64,000 nucleotides of DNA from Haloglomus salinum (lineage in GTDB: Archaea > Halobacteriota > Halobacteria > Halobacteriales > Haloarculaceae): assembly GCF_024298825.1 (NCBI RefSeq), contig NZ_CP101153.1:3596001-3660000 (forward strand), given 5' to 3'. This document shows positions 35,161 through 43,108 of the stretch, in pieces. The position numbers were made by a program, and so were the translations under genes. The notes under the pieces are model-generated. The model was not told the origin of the DNA, did not search any database, and was given only the letters and a program-made list of their open reading frames with translations. The stretch's first letter is position 1, and each line of letters opens with the position of its first letter.

Positions 35161-35775
35161 ATGTCACGGGTACGACTCCCCCACGACGCGAAAGCCGGGC
35201 CGACGAAACCGGAGGTCCGGGCGGTGACGCTCGCGAAACTCGACCCAGGTCCGGACGCCCACGCCGTCGAGGTCGGTGCCTGCACCGGGGCCGTCACCGT
35301 CGGCCTCGCGCGCCGGGCCGGCCGCGTGACCGCGCTCGAACGGAAGTCCGAGCGCCTCGACACGGCACGGAAGAACCTCGCCGCCAACGGTGTTCCGCTC
35401 GCAGACGCCCCCGACGCGGCAGCCGACGGTGGGGCCGTCGCCGCTGCGGCAGACCGTTCCCCCCGGAGCGCCGCGCCCGTCACGCTCCGCGAGGCCGAGG
35501 CACCCGGCGGACTGCCCGACGACGCCGACACGCTGTTCCTGGGCGGGAGCCGGAACTACGAGGCTGTTCTCGACCACGCCGCCGAGACGGGCGTCGCCAG
35601 AGTGGTCATGAACGTCTCGCGGCTGGAGGTCGCGGGCGATGCCGTCCGGGCGTTCCGCGAGCGCGACCTGCTGGACGGGGTCTGCCAGTTCCAGGTGAGC
35701 CACGGCTACGAGCTGGCCGGCGCCACCTCGTTCGACTCGGACAACCCCGTCTACTGCATCGTGGGGGGCGCGTGA
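35161..35775 (+). CDS. cbiT: cobalt-precorrin-6B C15-methyltransferase/decarboxylase, 204 aa
   Basis: First gene of the cobalamin operon. It adds the C15 methyl and removes the C12 acetate carboxyl. N-terminal AGPTKPEVRAVTLAKL is the family's T-K-x-E-V-R segment. SAM motif I is AVEVGACTGAVTVGLA. A later LFLGGSRNYEAVLDH and a C-terminal YCIVGG agree with CbiT. The partner CbiE (C5) is encoded separately at 52.5 kb rather than fused. A roughly 35-residue insert (ADAPDAAADGGAVAAA...) is unusual. GTGA overlap with cbiL. Confidence 0.92.
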   Translation: MSRVRLPHDAKAGPTKPEVRAVTLAKLDPGPDAHAVEVGACTGAVTVGLARRAGRVTALERKSERLDTARKNLAANGVPLADAPDAAADGGAVAAAADRSPRSAAPVTLREAEAPGGLPDDADTLFLGGSRNYEAVLDHAAETGVARVVMNVSRLEVAGDAVRAFRERDLLDGVCQFQVSHGYELAGATSFDSDNPVYCIVGGA

Positions 35776-36554
35776 CCCTCTACGGCGTCGGCCTGGGCCC
35801 CGGTGACGCGGGCCTGGTCACGGTGCGGGGCCGCGAGGTCCTACAGGCGGCCGAGGTGGTCTACTCGCCCGGGCGCCTGTCGCGCTCGGTCGCGACCGAG
35901 CACGTTCCGGAGGAGCGTATCGGAGAGCTGGACTTCCCGATGACCCGGGACGAGGACGAACTGCGCGAGGCCTGGCGCGAAGCGGCCGCCGAAATCGCGC
36001 CGTCGGCTCGCGACGGGACCGTCGCGTTCGTCACGCTGGGCGACCCGAACGTCTACTCCACCTTCGGCCACCTCCGGCGCACGCTGGCGGCGTTCCACCC
36101 GGATGTCGACCTCGAGGTCGTGCCGGGCGTGAGCGCGCTCACCGCCTTCGCCACCGCGCTCGGCGTCGAGGTCGCGGCCGGGTCCAGCATCGCGCTCCGG
36201 GAGGCCGCCCGCGGCGCGGCCCCGACCGGACCGGACCGGATGGTCCTGTTCAAGGTGACCGACGCGCCCGCCACCCACGAGGGACTCGTCGAGGCGGGTT
36301 ACGAGGTGACCTACGGCCGGCGGCTGTTCATGGAGCAGGGCGAGACGCTCGTCACGGACGACCCGGCGGACCTCGCCGAGCGTGATTATTACACGCTGGC
36401 CTATGCCGAGCGACCGGAGGCCCGCGTCGAGCAGGCCACCGACGCGTTCGTGGAGGCGGGTGCCGACGGCGGCCGCGCGGTCACGGACGGTGGCGACACG
36501 GAGCGGCTCGAACGCTCCGAAGCCGCCCTGTCCGGCGACGAGGTGAGTCGATGA
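35772..36554 (+). CDS. cbiL: cobalt-factor II C20-methyltransferase, 260 aa
   Basis: This SUMT-fold tetrapyrrole methylase has the usual pattern YGVGLGPGDAGLVTV at the start, VAFVTLGDPNVYSTFGHL in the middle and VVPGVSALTAFATALG. The D-P-N-V-Y-S pattern and initial block fit CbiL/CobI, which methylates C20 before ring contraction. It starts with GTG, overlapping the cbiT stop (GTGA). About 30 extra acidic residues end the protein. The next gene overlaps by four bases, so cbiT-L-F are translationally coupled. Confidence 0.92.
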   Translation: MTLYGVGLGPGDAGLVTVRGREVLQAAEVVYSPGRLSRSVATEHVPEERIGELDFPMTRDEDELREAWREAAAEIAPSARDGTVAFVTLGDPNVYSTFGHLRRTLAAFHPDVDLEVVPGVSALTAFATALGVEVAAGSSIALREAARGAAPTGPDRMVLFKVTDAPATHEGLVEAGYEVTYGRRLFMEQGETLVTDDPADLAERDYYTLAYAERPEARVEQATDAFVEAGADGGRAVTDGGDTERLERSEAALSGDEVSR

Positions 36555-37459
36555 GCGACGCACCCGACGAGCCGACCGACCCGCAGGATGCCATCGATGC
36601 GGCCTCGGCGGCCCGCGCGACCGGGCGCGACCCCCGGGTCCAAGAGCACACCGCCGGCGACGACCAGGAGGGAATCCCCTTCGTCGGCGCCGGGCCGGGC
36701 GACCCCCGCCTGCTCACCGTCGCCGGTCGGGACCTCCTGGCCGAGGCGGACCTCGTGGTCCACGCCGGCTCGCTGGTCAACAGCGAACTGCTCGACGAAT
36801 ACTGCGCCGACGCCGAGACCGTCTCCTCCATCGGGAAGGACCTGGAGGAGCTGATTCCCCTGATGCGGGACGCGTACGAGGCGGGCCAGAACGTGGTCCG
36901 GCTCCACAGCGGCGACCCCGCGGTGTACGGTGCCGCCCTCGAGCAGATGGACGCGCTGGAACACGAGGGCGTCCCGACCTACATCGTCCCCGGCGTCACC
37001 TCGGCGTTCGCCGCCGCCGCGACGCTGCGTACCCAGCTCACCCTCAACGGTGCCGCCGACCACGTCGCCTTCACCCGGCCGCAGGGGAAGACCCTCGACC
37101 CGGAGGACGACCACATCGCCGAGTTCGTCGAGATGGGCGACGTGACGACCTGCATCTACCTCGGGACCCACGCCGTCGCGGAGACGATGGACCGGCTGGT
37201 CGACGAGGGTATCGACCCCGAGACGCCCGTCGCGGTCGTCTACCACGCCTCCTGGCCCGACGAGGACGTGCTGACGGGCACGGTCGCCGACATCGGCGCC
37301 GCCATCGAGGACGCGGGCTATCGCGCCTCCGCGATGGTCGTCATCGGCGACGCCGTCGGCGCGGGCGACTACGAGCGGTCCTACCTGTACGGCGGCTGGG
37401 CGAACCGTGGCGAGGACGACTCGGACACCTCGGCGGACGAGGAGGCGGGGGCTGACTGA
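36551..37459 (+). CDS. cbiF: cobalt-precorrin-4 C11-methyltransferase, 302 aa
   Basis: The core reads PFVGAGPGDPRLLTVAG, VVHAGSLVNSELL, RLHSGDPAVYGAALEQM, VPGVTSAFAAAATL and TRPQGKTLDPEDD, typical of CbiF/CobM. It methylates C11 of cobalt-precorrin-4. About 40 acidic residues precede the core and 20 follow it, a common haloarchaeal decoration. ATGA overlap with cbiL at 36551-36554; one base separates it from cbiG. Confidence 0.94.
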   Translation: MSDAPDEPTDPQDAIDAASAARATGRDPRVQEHTAGDDQEGIPFVGAGPGDPRLLTVAGRDLLAEADLVVHAGSLVNSELLDEYCADAETVSSIGKDLEELIPLMRDAYEAGQNVVRLHSGDPAVYGAALEQMDALEHEGVPTYIVPGVTSAFAAAATLRTQLTLNGAADHVAFTRPQGKTLDPEDDHIAEFVEMGDVTTCIYLGTHAVAETMDRLVDEGIDPETPVAVVYHASWPDEDVLTGTVADIGAAIEDAGYRASAMVVIGDAVGAGDYERSYLYGGWANRGEDDSDTSADEEAGAD

Positions 37460-37460
37460 C

Positions 37461-38459
37461 ATGAGTACTGACAGCAACAGCGGTACGACGGACGAGGCAT
37501 CGGACGACGACAGCTCGGGCGGGCACTGCTCGACTCCCGACAGCGACGGCGAGGTGGCCGAGGACATCGCCGTCGTCGCCTTCGAGCGCAAGTGGGAGAC
37601 TGCCGAGGACATCCGCGAGGGCATCGGCGACCGCTACAACAGTATCGACCTGCTGGAGTACCACGGCGACGTGTTCGCCGAGCACTGGGGCGAGTACGAC
37701 TGCTTCGTCGGGCTGATGGCCAGCGGCATCGCGATGCGCAAGACTGCCGGCCTGCTCGACGACAAGTGGGCGGACCCCGCCGTCGTCGTGGTCGACGAGG
37801 AACTCACGTGGGCCATCCCGCTCACCGGCGGACACCACGGGGCCAACCAGGTGGCCGACGACCTCGCGTCGATGGGCGCGGTGCCCGCGATGACCACGGC
37901 CAGCGAGGCGGCCGGCAAGCAGGGCGTCGAGGAGCGCGCGAAGGCGCTGGACGCCCACGTCGTCAACGGCGACTCGACGGTCGCGACGAACCTCGCCGTG
38001 CTGGACGAGGAACTCGGCCCCGTCGCCCGACTCGACGGCCCAACCGCGGTACTGGCTGGAGAGGACGTGACGGTCCTGAAACGGAACTCGAACGACAGCG
38101 TCGTCCTCGGCACCGGGAGCGTCGCGGGCGCCGAGGCCGAGCAGTTCGAGGCGGCGTGGGAGGCGGCCCTCGCCGACACCGACTACGACCTCTCGGACGT
38201 GGAGTTCGTCGCGACTGGCACCCGGAAAGCCGAGGAGGACGGCCTGCTCGCGGCCGCCGAAGCACTCGGCCTCGGGGTCGTCTCCTTCGAGAAGGAGACG
38301 CTGGAGGAGTTCGAGGGCCCCACACCCTCGCGCTCGCGCGAACTCATCGGCTGGCCGGGCATCGCCGAGGCCTCGGCCATCGCGGGCGGCCGCGACCACG
38401 ACCTGCTCGTCGAGAAGGTGAGCCACGAGGACGCCGTCACGGTGGCGGTCGGCCGATGA
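37461..38459 (+). CDS. cbiG: cobalt-precorrin-5A hydrolase, 332 aa
   Basis: It opens the delta-lactone of cobalt-precorrin-5A, releasing acetaldehyde. CbiG blocks are evident: LEYHGDVFAEHWGEYDCFV, LMASGIAMRKTAGLLDDKW, PLTGGHHGANQVADDLAS, then the C-terminal FVATGTRKAEEDGLLAAAE region. The N-terminal 30 residues are low-complexity Ser/Asp. The next gene starts within its stop (ATGA at 38456). Confidence 0.94.
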   Translation: MSTDSNSGTTDEASDDDSSGGHCSTPDSDGEVAEDIAVVAFERKWETAEDIREGIGDRYNSIDLLEYHGDVFAEHWGEYDCFVGLMASGIAMRKTAGLLDDKWADPAVVVVDEELTWAIPLTGGHHGANQVADDLASMGAVPAMTTASEAAGKQGVEERAKALDAHVVNGDSTVATNLAVLDEELGPVARLDGPTAVLAGEDVTVLKRNSNDSVVLGTGSVAGAEAEQFEAAWEAALADTDYDLSDVEFVATGTRKAEEDGLLAAAEALGLGVVSFEKETLEEFEGPTPSRSRELIGWPGIAEASAIAGGRDHDLLVEKVSHEDAVTVAVGR

Positions 38460-39358
38460 GCACCGATAGTCCGGACAGCGATGGCGTGGAGTTCGACCTC
38501 GATGGCGAGGTCGTCCCCGAGTCCGAGTACGGCACGCTGTACGTCGTCGGTATCGGCCCCGGCCTGCCCGACGAGATGACCCAGCGCGCCCGCGACGTGA
38601 TTCGCACGGCGGACTGCGTGGTCGCCTCGAACCTCTACCAGGAGTTCCTCCGGAAGGACGGAACCCTGCCCCCGGCGGACCGAGTCGACGAGGACGGCGC
38701 CTTCGAGCGACCCGACGGCTCGACGGGCGAACTCGTCCGGTCCTCGATGGGCCGGCAGGTGGAGCTGGCGAAGGAGGCGTTCGCTCGTGTCCGCCGCGGC
38801 GAGGACGTGGCGCACGTCTCCGGCGGCGACCCGAACGTGTACGGCAAGAGCGACCTCGTGTTCACGATGGCCGAGGCGGAGGGCGCGACGGACGTGCCCA
38901 TCGAGATCGTCCCGGGCGTCACGGCCGCCCTGGGACTGGCGGGCAACCTCGGCGCCCCGCTCTCGAACGACTTCTGCACCGTCTCGCTCTCGGACAAGTG
39001 GCGCGGCTGGGCGGAGATAGAGGAGAAGCTCCGGGCCGCCGCCATCTCCGGGTTCGTCGTCGTCCTCTACAACTGCTGGCGCGACTACGAGCGCGCCATC
39101 GACACCCTCCGGGAGGAGCGCGCCGCCGACGTCCCCGTCGCCATCGTCAACGACGCCGGCCGCGGCGAGGCCGGGCGCAACCTGGAGGGCGAGACGTTCA
39201 CCATCACGACGCTGGGCGAGGCCGACCAGCACGACGAGGAGGTCGGCGGGATGGGGACCTCCATCCTCGTCGGCACCCACGAGACCGAGGTCTGGAGCAA
39301 CGACCACCGCGAGTACCTCGTCACGCCCCGCGGCGGGCGCGACGTGGAGGACTTCTGA
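38456..39358 (+). CDS. cbiH: cobalt-precorrin-3B C17-methyltransferase (first copy), 300 aa
   Basis: SUMT-fold methylase of the CbiH/CobJ type: YVVGIGPGLPDEMTQRARD, HVSGGDPNVYGKSDLVFT, VPGVTAALGLAGNLGAPL and VLYNCWRDYERAIDTL. CbiH contracts the ring by forming C16-C19 bond while methylating C17. A second CbiH-like gene lies six bases downstream, so this copy may have another role. The N-terminus carries an acidic extension of 25 residues. ATGA overlap with cbiG. Confidence 0.88.
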   Translation: MSTDSPDSDGVEFDLDGEVVPESEYGTLYVVGIGPGLPDEMTQRARDVIRTADCVVASNLYQEFLRKDGTLPPADRVDEDGAFERPDGSTGELVRSSMGRQVELAKEAFARVRRGEDVAHVSGGDPNVYGKSDLVFTMAEAEGATDVPIEIVPGVTAALGLAGNLGAPLSNDFCTVSLSDKWRGWAEIEEKLRAAAISGFVVVLYNCWRDYERAIDTLREERAADVPVAIVNDAGRGEAGRNLEGETFTITTLGEADQHDEEVGGMGTSILVGTHETEVWSNDHREYLVTPRGGRDVEDF

Positions 39359-39364
39359 TTCACC

Positions 39365-40354
39365 ATGAGCACCGAGAACACCGACACCACGACCGAGGCA
39401 TCGACTTCGACAGACACCGAGAGCACGTGCGGCGCATCCACTGACGCGACCGAGGAAACCGAGAGCAAGTGTGGTACATCCACCTCCTCGTCCAGTTCCT
39501 CATCGTCGTCGGGCTGTGGCGGCTCGAAGTCCGAGACGACCGACGAGAACGTGAGCGCGACCGCCGCCGACTTCGAGGGCGACCCCGGCCGCCTGGTCGC
39601 CGTCGGCCTCGGCCCCGGCCACGCCGAGGGGATGACCCAGCGCGCGAGGGCCGCGCTCCTCGAGGCCGAACACATCGTCGGCTACACCACCTACATCGAC
39701 CTGCTGCCCGACGAGGTGACCGAGCAGGCCGACGAGCTGTACGACACACCGATGTGCGGCGAGGTCTCCCGCACGGAGGAGGCCGTCGACCGGACGCTGG
39801 CGGGCAACGACGTCGCCATCGTCGGCAGCGGCGACCCGAACGTCTACGCGCTCGGGGGACTCGCCCTAGAGATTGTCGAGTCGAAGGGCACCACCCCGAG
39901 CGCCGTGGACTTCGAGGTCGTCCCCGGTGTCCCGGCCGCACAGTCCTGCGCGGCCCGGCTGGGCGCCCCCCTCGTCAACGACACCGTCACCGTCTCGCTG
40001 TCGGACCATCTGACGCCGATGGAGGACATCGAGTCGCGGCTCCACGCCGTCGCACCCAAGGGGTTCACCATCGCCATCTACAACCCCTGGAGCCGGAAGC
40101 GTCGCGAGAACTGGGAGACGTGCTGTGACATCCTGCTGGAGCACCGCGACCCCGACACCGCCGTCGGTGTCGTCCACGGTGCCGGCCGCGAGGACGAACA
40201 GGTCGAAATCGTCGACCTGGGCGAGCTGAAGGAACTGGGTGAGACGGACCTCGTCGACATGACGACCACCGTCCTCGTCGGCAACGAGGAGACGTACGTC
40301 GAGGACGGCCGGATGGTCACCCCCCGTGGGTACGAGAGCAAGTACGACTACTGA
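39365..40354 (+). CDS. cbiH2: cobalt-precorrin-3B C17-methyltransferase (second copy) with Cys/Ser-rich N-terminus, 329 aa
   Basis: The methylase core (about residues 78-329) reads VAVGLGPGHAEGMTQRARA, HIVGYTTYIDLL, AIVGSGDPNVYALGGLALE, VPGVPAAQSCAARLGAPL and IYNPWSRKRRENWET. GYTTYIDLL and the IYNPWS loop are the closest to classical CbiH/CobJ. Residues 1-65 are unusual: Thr/Ser-rich, with cysteines in TCGAST, KCGTST and SGCGGS and a run of nine serines. They might bind a metal or be a disordered tail. Confidence 0.9.
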   Translation: MSTENTDTTTEASTSTDTESTCGASTDATEETESKCGTSTSSSSSSSSSGCGGSKSETTDENVSATAADFEGDPGRLVAVGLGPGHAEGMTQRARAALLEAEHIVGYTTYIDLLPDEVTEQADELYDTPMCGEVSRTEEAVDRTLAGNDVAIVGSGDPNVYALGGLALEIVESKGTTPSAVDFEVVPGVPAAQSCAARLGAPLVNDTVTVSLSDHLTPMEDIESRLHAVAPKGFTIAIYNPWSRKRRENWETCCDILLEHRDPDTAVGVVHGAGREDEQVEIVDLGELKELGETDLVDMTTTVLVGNEETYVEDGRMVTPRGYESKYDY

Positions 40355-40355
40355 G

Positions 40356-40604
40356 ATGTCCGAGCGATACCGCGTCACCGTCGACAAGGAGGCGTGCGAT
40401 GGCATCTTCGCCTGCCTCGTCCGCGACGACCGGCTCGTCGAGGCCGACGACGGCCTCGCCGGGTTCGACCCGGACGAGGCGGTCGCCGTCGAGCAGACCG
40501 CCGACAGCGTGACCGCGACGTTCGAGGACGACCGGCGCGACGAGGCCGAGAGTGCAGCCCGGGCCTGTCCGCCGAACGCGATTTCCGTAGAGGTGCTGGA
40601 ATGA
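40356..40604 (+). CDS. ferredoxin-like protein of the cobalamin operon, 82 aa
   Basis: A short protein with cysteines spaced CDGIFAC near residue 14 and ACPPNAISVE near the C-terminus. This is the pattern of a 3Fe-4S or reduced bacterial-type ferredoxin in which other ligands are lost (only three cysteines). The conserved ending C-P-x-x-A-I suggests an electron-transfer partner for a corrin-ring step, perhaps the reduction assigned to CbiJ or the flavin-free ring steps. It starts two bases after cbiH2 stops and overlaps the following micro-ORF by ATGA. Confidence 0.85.
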   Translation: MSERYRVTVDKEACDGIFACLVRDDRLVEADDGLAGFDPDEAVAVEQTADSVTATFEDDRRDEAESAARACPPNAISVEVLE

Positions 40605-40681
40605 CTGTCGAAAATGCTGATTTTTCGATAGACGTGGATAATAACTCGAATATTGTCATCTCCGAGGAGGTCTCGCGATGA
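40601..40681 (+). CDS. 26-residue micro-ORF coupled to both neighbours
   Basis: An ATG overlapping the ferredoxin stop (ATGA at 40601) opens a 26-codon frame. It ends in a TGA overlapping the next gene's ATG (ATGA at 40678). It starts MTVENADFSI and ends ISEEVSR. Only 34 of 81 bases are G or C, far below the surrounding genes. The end contains GAGGAGGT, a strong ribosome-binding site for the next gene. It may be a microprotein, or a translational bridge whose peptide is irrelevant. Confidence 0.5.
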   Translation: MTVENADFSIDVDNNSNIVISEEVSR

Positions 40682-41379
40682 GCGACGCCCCGACCGGCAC
40701 TGCCGACCGCGACCCGCCGCGGGACCTGCTCTCGGCCCACCCGGAGACGGCGTACTTCTGGGGCCGGGTCGGCGGCGACGGCGACCTGACGAGCGAGCGC
40801 GTTCTCGTCCGGGCCGCCGAGGAGTCGGTCGCCCGGCGGCTCGCTGCCATCGCCGGCGACGACGGCCGCATCGCGGGCGAGCGCACGGTCGAGCGACCGT
40901 ACGCCCACGACGCCTCGCTCGCGCGCGTCGAGGACGAGTACACCGTCAAGGTGTTCGGCGGCGCCGCCGACCGCGCGGCCGCGGCCTTCGGCCTCCCCAT
41001 CGACGGCACCGACGGCGGCTACCGGCTGGACGCGCTGGCCGACCACGACCGTCAGCTCCTGCGCGGCCTTCTCGAAGCCACAGGTACCGTCTGCTTCCGG
41101 GAGTCCGAGGGCAAGGTGGGCGTCTCCTTCGTTCACGACGACCGGGCGCTGCTGGAGTGGGTCCGCAGCGCGCTCGCCGACCACGGCTTCGGGAGCGACG
41201 ACCTCGCGGAGACCTCCTCGGGCGGGTACTGGTTCGGCGTCGCGGACGCCGACACCGCCGCGTTCGGCGAGTGGGTGTACGAGGGGAGCGACGCGACCGG
41301 CCTGTTCGCCGACGACCGCCGGACGAAGCTCCTCCGGAGCATCGAGCGTGCGGCTCAGGTCTCGGCGGGGGCCGACTGA
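40678..41379 (+). CDS. cobalamin-operon protein with two LAGLIDADG-like motifs, 233 aa
   Basis: I recognise it only as a conserved member of haloarchaeal cobalamin clusters without assigned function. Two parallel halves are visible. AYFWGRVGGDGDL (about 25-37) and LLRGLLEATGTVCF (about 131-144) resemble the helices of LAGLIDADG/DOD homing-endonuclease folds. They are followed by FVHDDRALLEWVRSAL and a late FGEWVYEG...RRTKLL segment. The first motif retains the acidic residue, the second has Thr. A domesticated, possibly DNA-binding, regulator is one reading. It is coupled to the micro-ORF by ATGA and separated from cbiX by three bases. Confidence 0.7.
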   Translation: MSDAPTGTADRDPPRDLLSAHPETAYFWGRVGGDGDLTSERVLVRAAEESVARRLAAIAGDDGRIAGERTVERPYAHDASLARVEDEYTVKVFGGAADRAAAAFGLPIDGTDGGYRLDALADHDRQLLRGLLEATGTVCFRESEGKVGVSFVHDDRALLEWVRSALADHGFGSDDLAETSSGGYWFGVADADTAAFGEWVYEGSDATGLFADDRRTKLLRSIERAAQVSAGAD

Positions 41380-41382
41380 CCG

Positions 41383-42633
41383 ATGAGCGACGCACCACCC
41401 ACGGCGGCGCCGACCGACGGCCCCGAACTCCCCGACGAGTTCGACGACGAGGCGGTCCTCCTCGTGGGGCACGGTTCCCGGCGCGAGAAGTCCAACGAGC
41501 AGGTGCGCGCCCTCGCGGTCATGCTGGAGGACCGGCTTGGCCTTCCCGTCGATGCGGGCTTTCTCGAACTCGCCGAGCCGTCCATCCCGGACGCGCTCGC
41601 CGGCCTGATGCCGAGCGTCTCGCGGGTGACCGTCGTGCAACTGTCGCTGTTCGCCGCGAGCCACGTCAAGAACGACGTCCCGCTCGCCGTCGACCAGGCA
41701 CGAGCCGACCATCCGGCGGCGACGTTCCACGTCGGTGGCCACCTCGGGGTCCACCCTGCCATCGTCGACCTGCTGGACGACCGTGCCGCGGCCGTCGAGG
41801 CCGAACTCGGCGTCGACCGCGAGACGGACGAGGTGGCCGTCGTACTCTGTGCGCGCGGGTCCTCGGACCCCGACGCGAACGCCGACGTGCACAAACTCGC
41901 GCGCCTGCTCCACGAGGGGCGCGACTTCGCCCGCGTCGACCCGACCTTCATCGGCGTCACGGAGCCGACGCTCGGCGAGACGCTCCACCGCGTCGCCCGC
42001 GCCCGCCCGGACGCCGTCGTCGTGCTGCCGTACATGCTCGGCGACGGCGTCCTCACGGGGCGCATCCGCGACGGCGCCGCCGAGTTCGGCGCCGACTACC
42101 CGTACGTCGCTGCTGCTGCTGGCGACCCGCTCGGGACCGACGACCGACTGCTGGACGTGCTGGGCGACCGCTGGCAGGCCGCCCGGACAGACAGCGTCGA
42201 GATGTCCTGCGACACGTGCAAGTACAAGGTCGAACTCGACGGCTACGAGCGCGACGTGGGCGGCGCCCGCGCGCAGTTGCGCGCGCTCACGCACCTCGAG
42301 ACCCACGCCGACCGCGACGACGTCGACGACGACCCGCACGTCCACGACCACCCCGAGAAGCACGTCGCCGTCTGCACGAACACCACCTGCGCGAACGACG
42401 GCGCGCCCGCCGTCCTCGAACGGCTCCGGCAGGGCGTCCGCGACTCGGAGGCCTGCGACGCGCGCGTGACCCGCACGTCCTGTCTCGGGCGCTGTGGCGA
42501 CGGCCCCATCGTCGCCGTCTATCCGGACGGGGTCTGGTACGGCGACGTGGCGCCCGACGACGCCGAGCGCGTCGTCGGCGACCACCTCGACCGCGACCGC
42601 ATCGTGAGCGACCTCGTCGACGGCACCCTGTAG
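41383..42633 (+). CDS. cbiX: sirohydrochlorin cobaltochelatase with C-terminal 2Fe-2S domain, 416 aa
   Basis: Residues 20-250 are two CbiX half-domains. The first has VLLVGHGSRREKSNEQV, with the metal-binding His in G-H-G-S. The second has VVLCARGSSDPDANADVHKL. HLGVHPAIVD supplies another His. It inserts Co2+ into sirohydrochlorin. A SCDTCKYK pair is at about 268. Residues 330-416 form a thioredoxin-like 2Fe-2S ferredoxin (CTNTTCAND...SCLGRCGDGP...GVWYGDV). CbiX with a fused Fe-S domain is known from some archaea and bacteria. Confidence 0.93.
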   Translation: MSDAPPTAAPTDGPELPDEFDDEAVLLVGHGSRREKSNEQVRALAVMLEDRLGLPVDAGFLELAEPSIPDALAGLMPSVSRVTVVQLSLFAASHVKNDVPLAVDQARADHPAATFHVGGHLGVHPAIVDLLDDRAAAVEAELGVDRETDEVAVVLCARGSSDPDANADVHKLARLLHEGRDFARVDPTFIGVTEPTLGETLHRVARARPDAVVVLPYMLGDGVLTGRIRDGAAEFGADYPYVAAAAGDPLGTDDRLLDVLGDRWQAARTDSVEMSCDTCKYKVELDGYERDVGGARAQLRALTHLETHADRDDVDDDPHVHDHPEKHVAVCTNTTCANDGAPAVLERLRQGVRDSEACDARVTRTSCLGRCGDGPIVAVYPDGVWYGDVAPDDAERVVGDHLDRDRIVSDLVDGTL

Positions 42634-42682
42634 CATCGCCCGCGCACCGACCCAGCTGTCAGATTCACACCACACACCACCC

Positions 42683-43108
42683 ATGACCTGTCACGAACTC
42701 GAAGCCCTGCGACTCGGCCTGATGAACGTCCTCGGCACGACCGACCGGAGCGCCCGCGAGCACGCCGAGAAGGAACTCGACGGCCACCTGGAGGGTCCCA
42801 TTGGGGCACTCGCGGAGGCCGATACGCTGGACGGTGTCCAGCGCCACCTCGACGCCGCGCTCGTCGAGCTGGAGGAGGAGGTGGCCGCGGCCGGCGGTGA
42901 GCCGAGCGACGCGAGGCGAGCCTCGTCGGACGAGTCCGACGGTGAGAGCACCGACCGGTACGACTACCTCCGCGGGCGACTCGTGGCAGTGCGCGACGCC
43001 GAGCGCGCCGTCCGCCGGCTCACGAATCAGGGCGAGTCCGTCCTCGACGGCCTGGACGACGCCCACCACCTGCTCCACGAGGCGTTCCCCGTCGATGACG
43101 ACGACTGA
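42683..43108 (+). CDS. DUF3209 protein of the cobalamin operon, 141 aa
   Basis: This small helical protein begins MTCHELEALRLGLMNVLG and contains LDGVQRHLDAALVELEEEV and LTNQGESVLDGLDDAHHLLHE. The family is conserved in haloarchaeal cobalamin clusters and is called DUF3209. Early Cys/His (TCHELE) and late His-His may bind metal. Function unknown, probably cobalt handling or chelatase accessory. It starts 49 bp after cbiX; the following propeller gene begins inside its end. Confidence 0.85.
   Translation: MTCHELEALRLGLMNVLGTTDRSAREHAEKELDGHLEGPIGALAEADTLDGVQRHLDAALVELEEEVAAAGGEPSDARRASSDESDGESTDRYDYLRGRLVAVRDAERAVRRLTNQGESVLDGLDDAHHLLHEAFPVDDDD

Noticed and set aside
40375-42684. 769-residue minus-strand frame opposite the cobalamin operon
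   Set aside because: It covers well-supported plus-strand genes with overlapping starts and stops, and has no recognisable motif.
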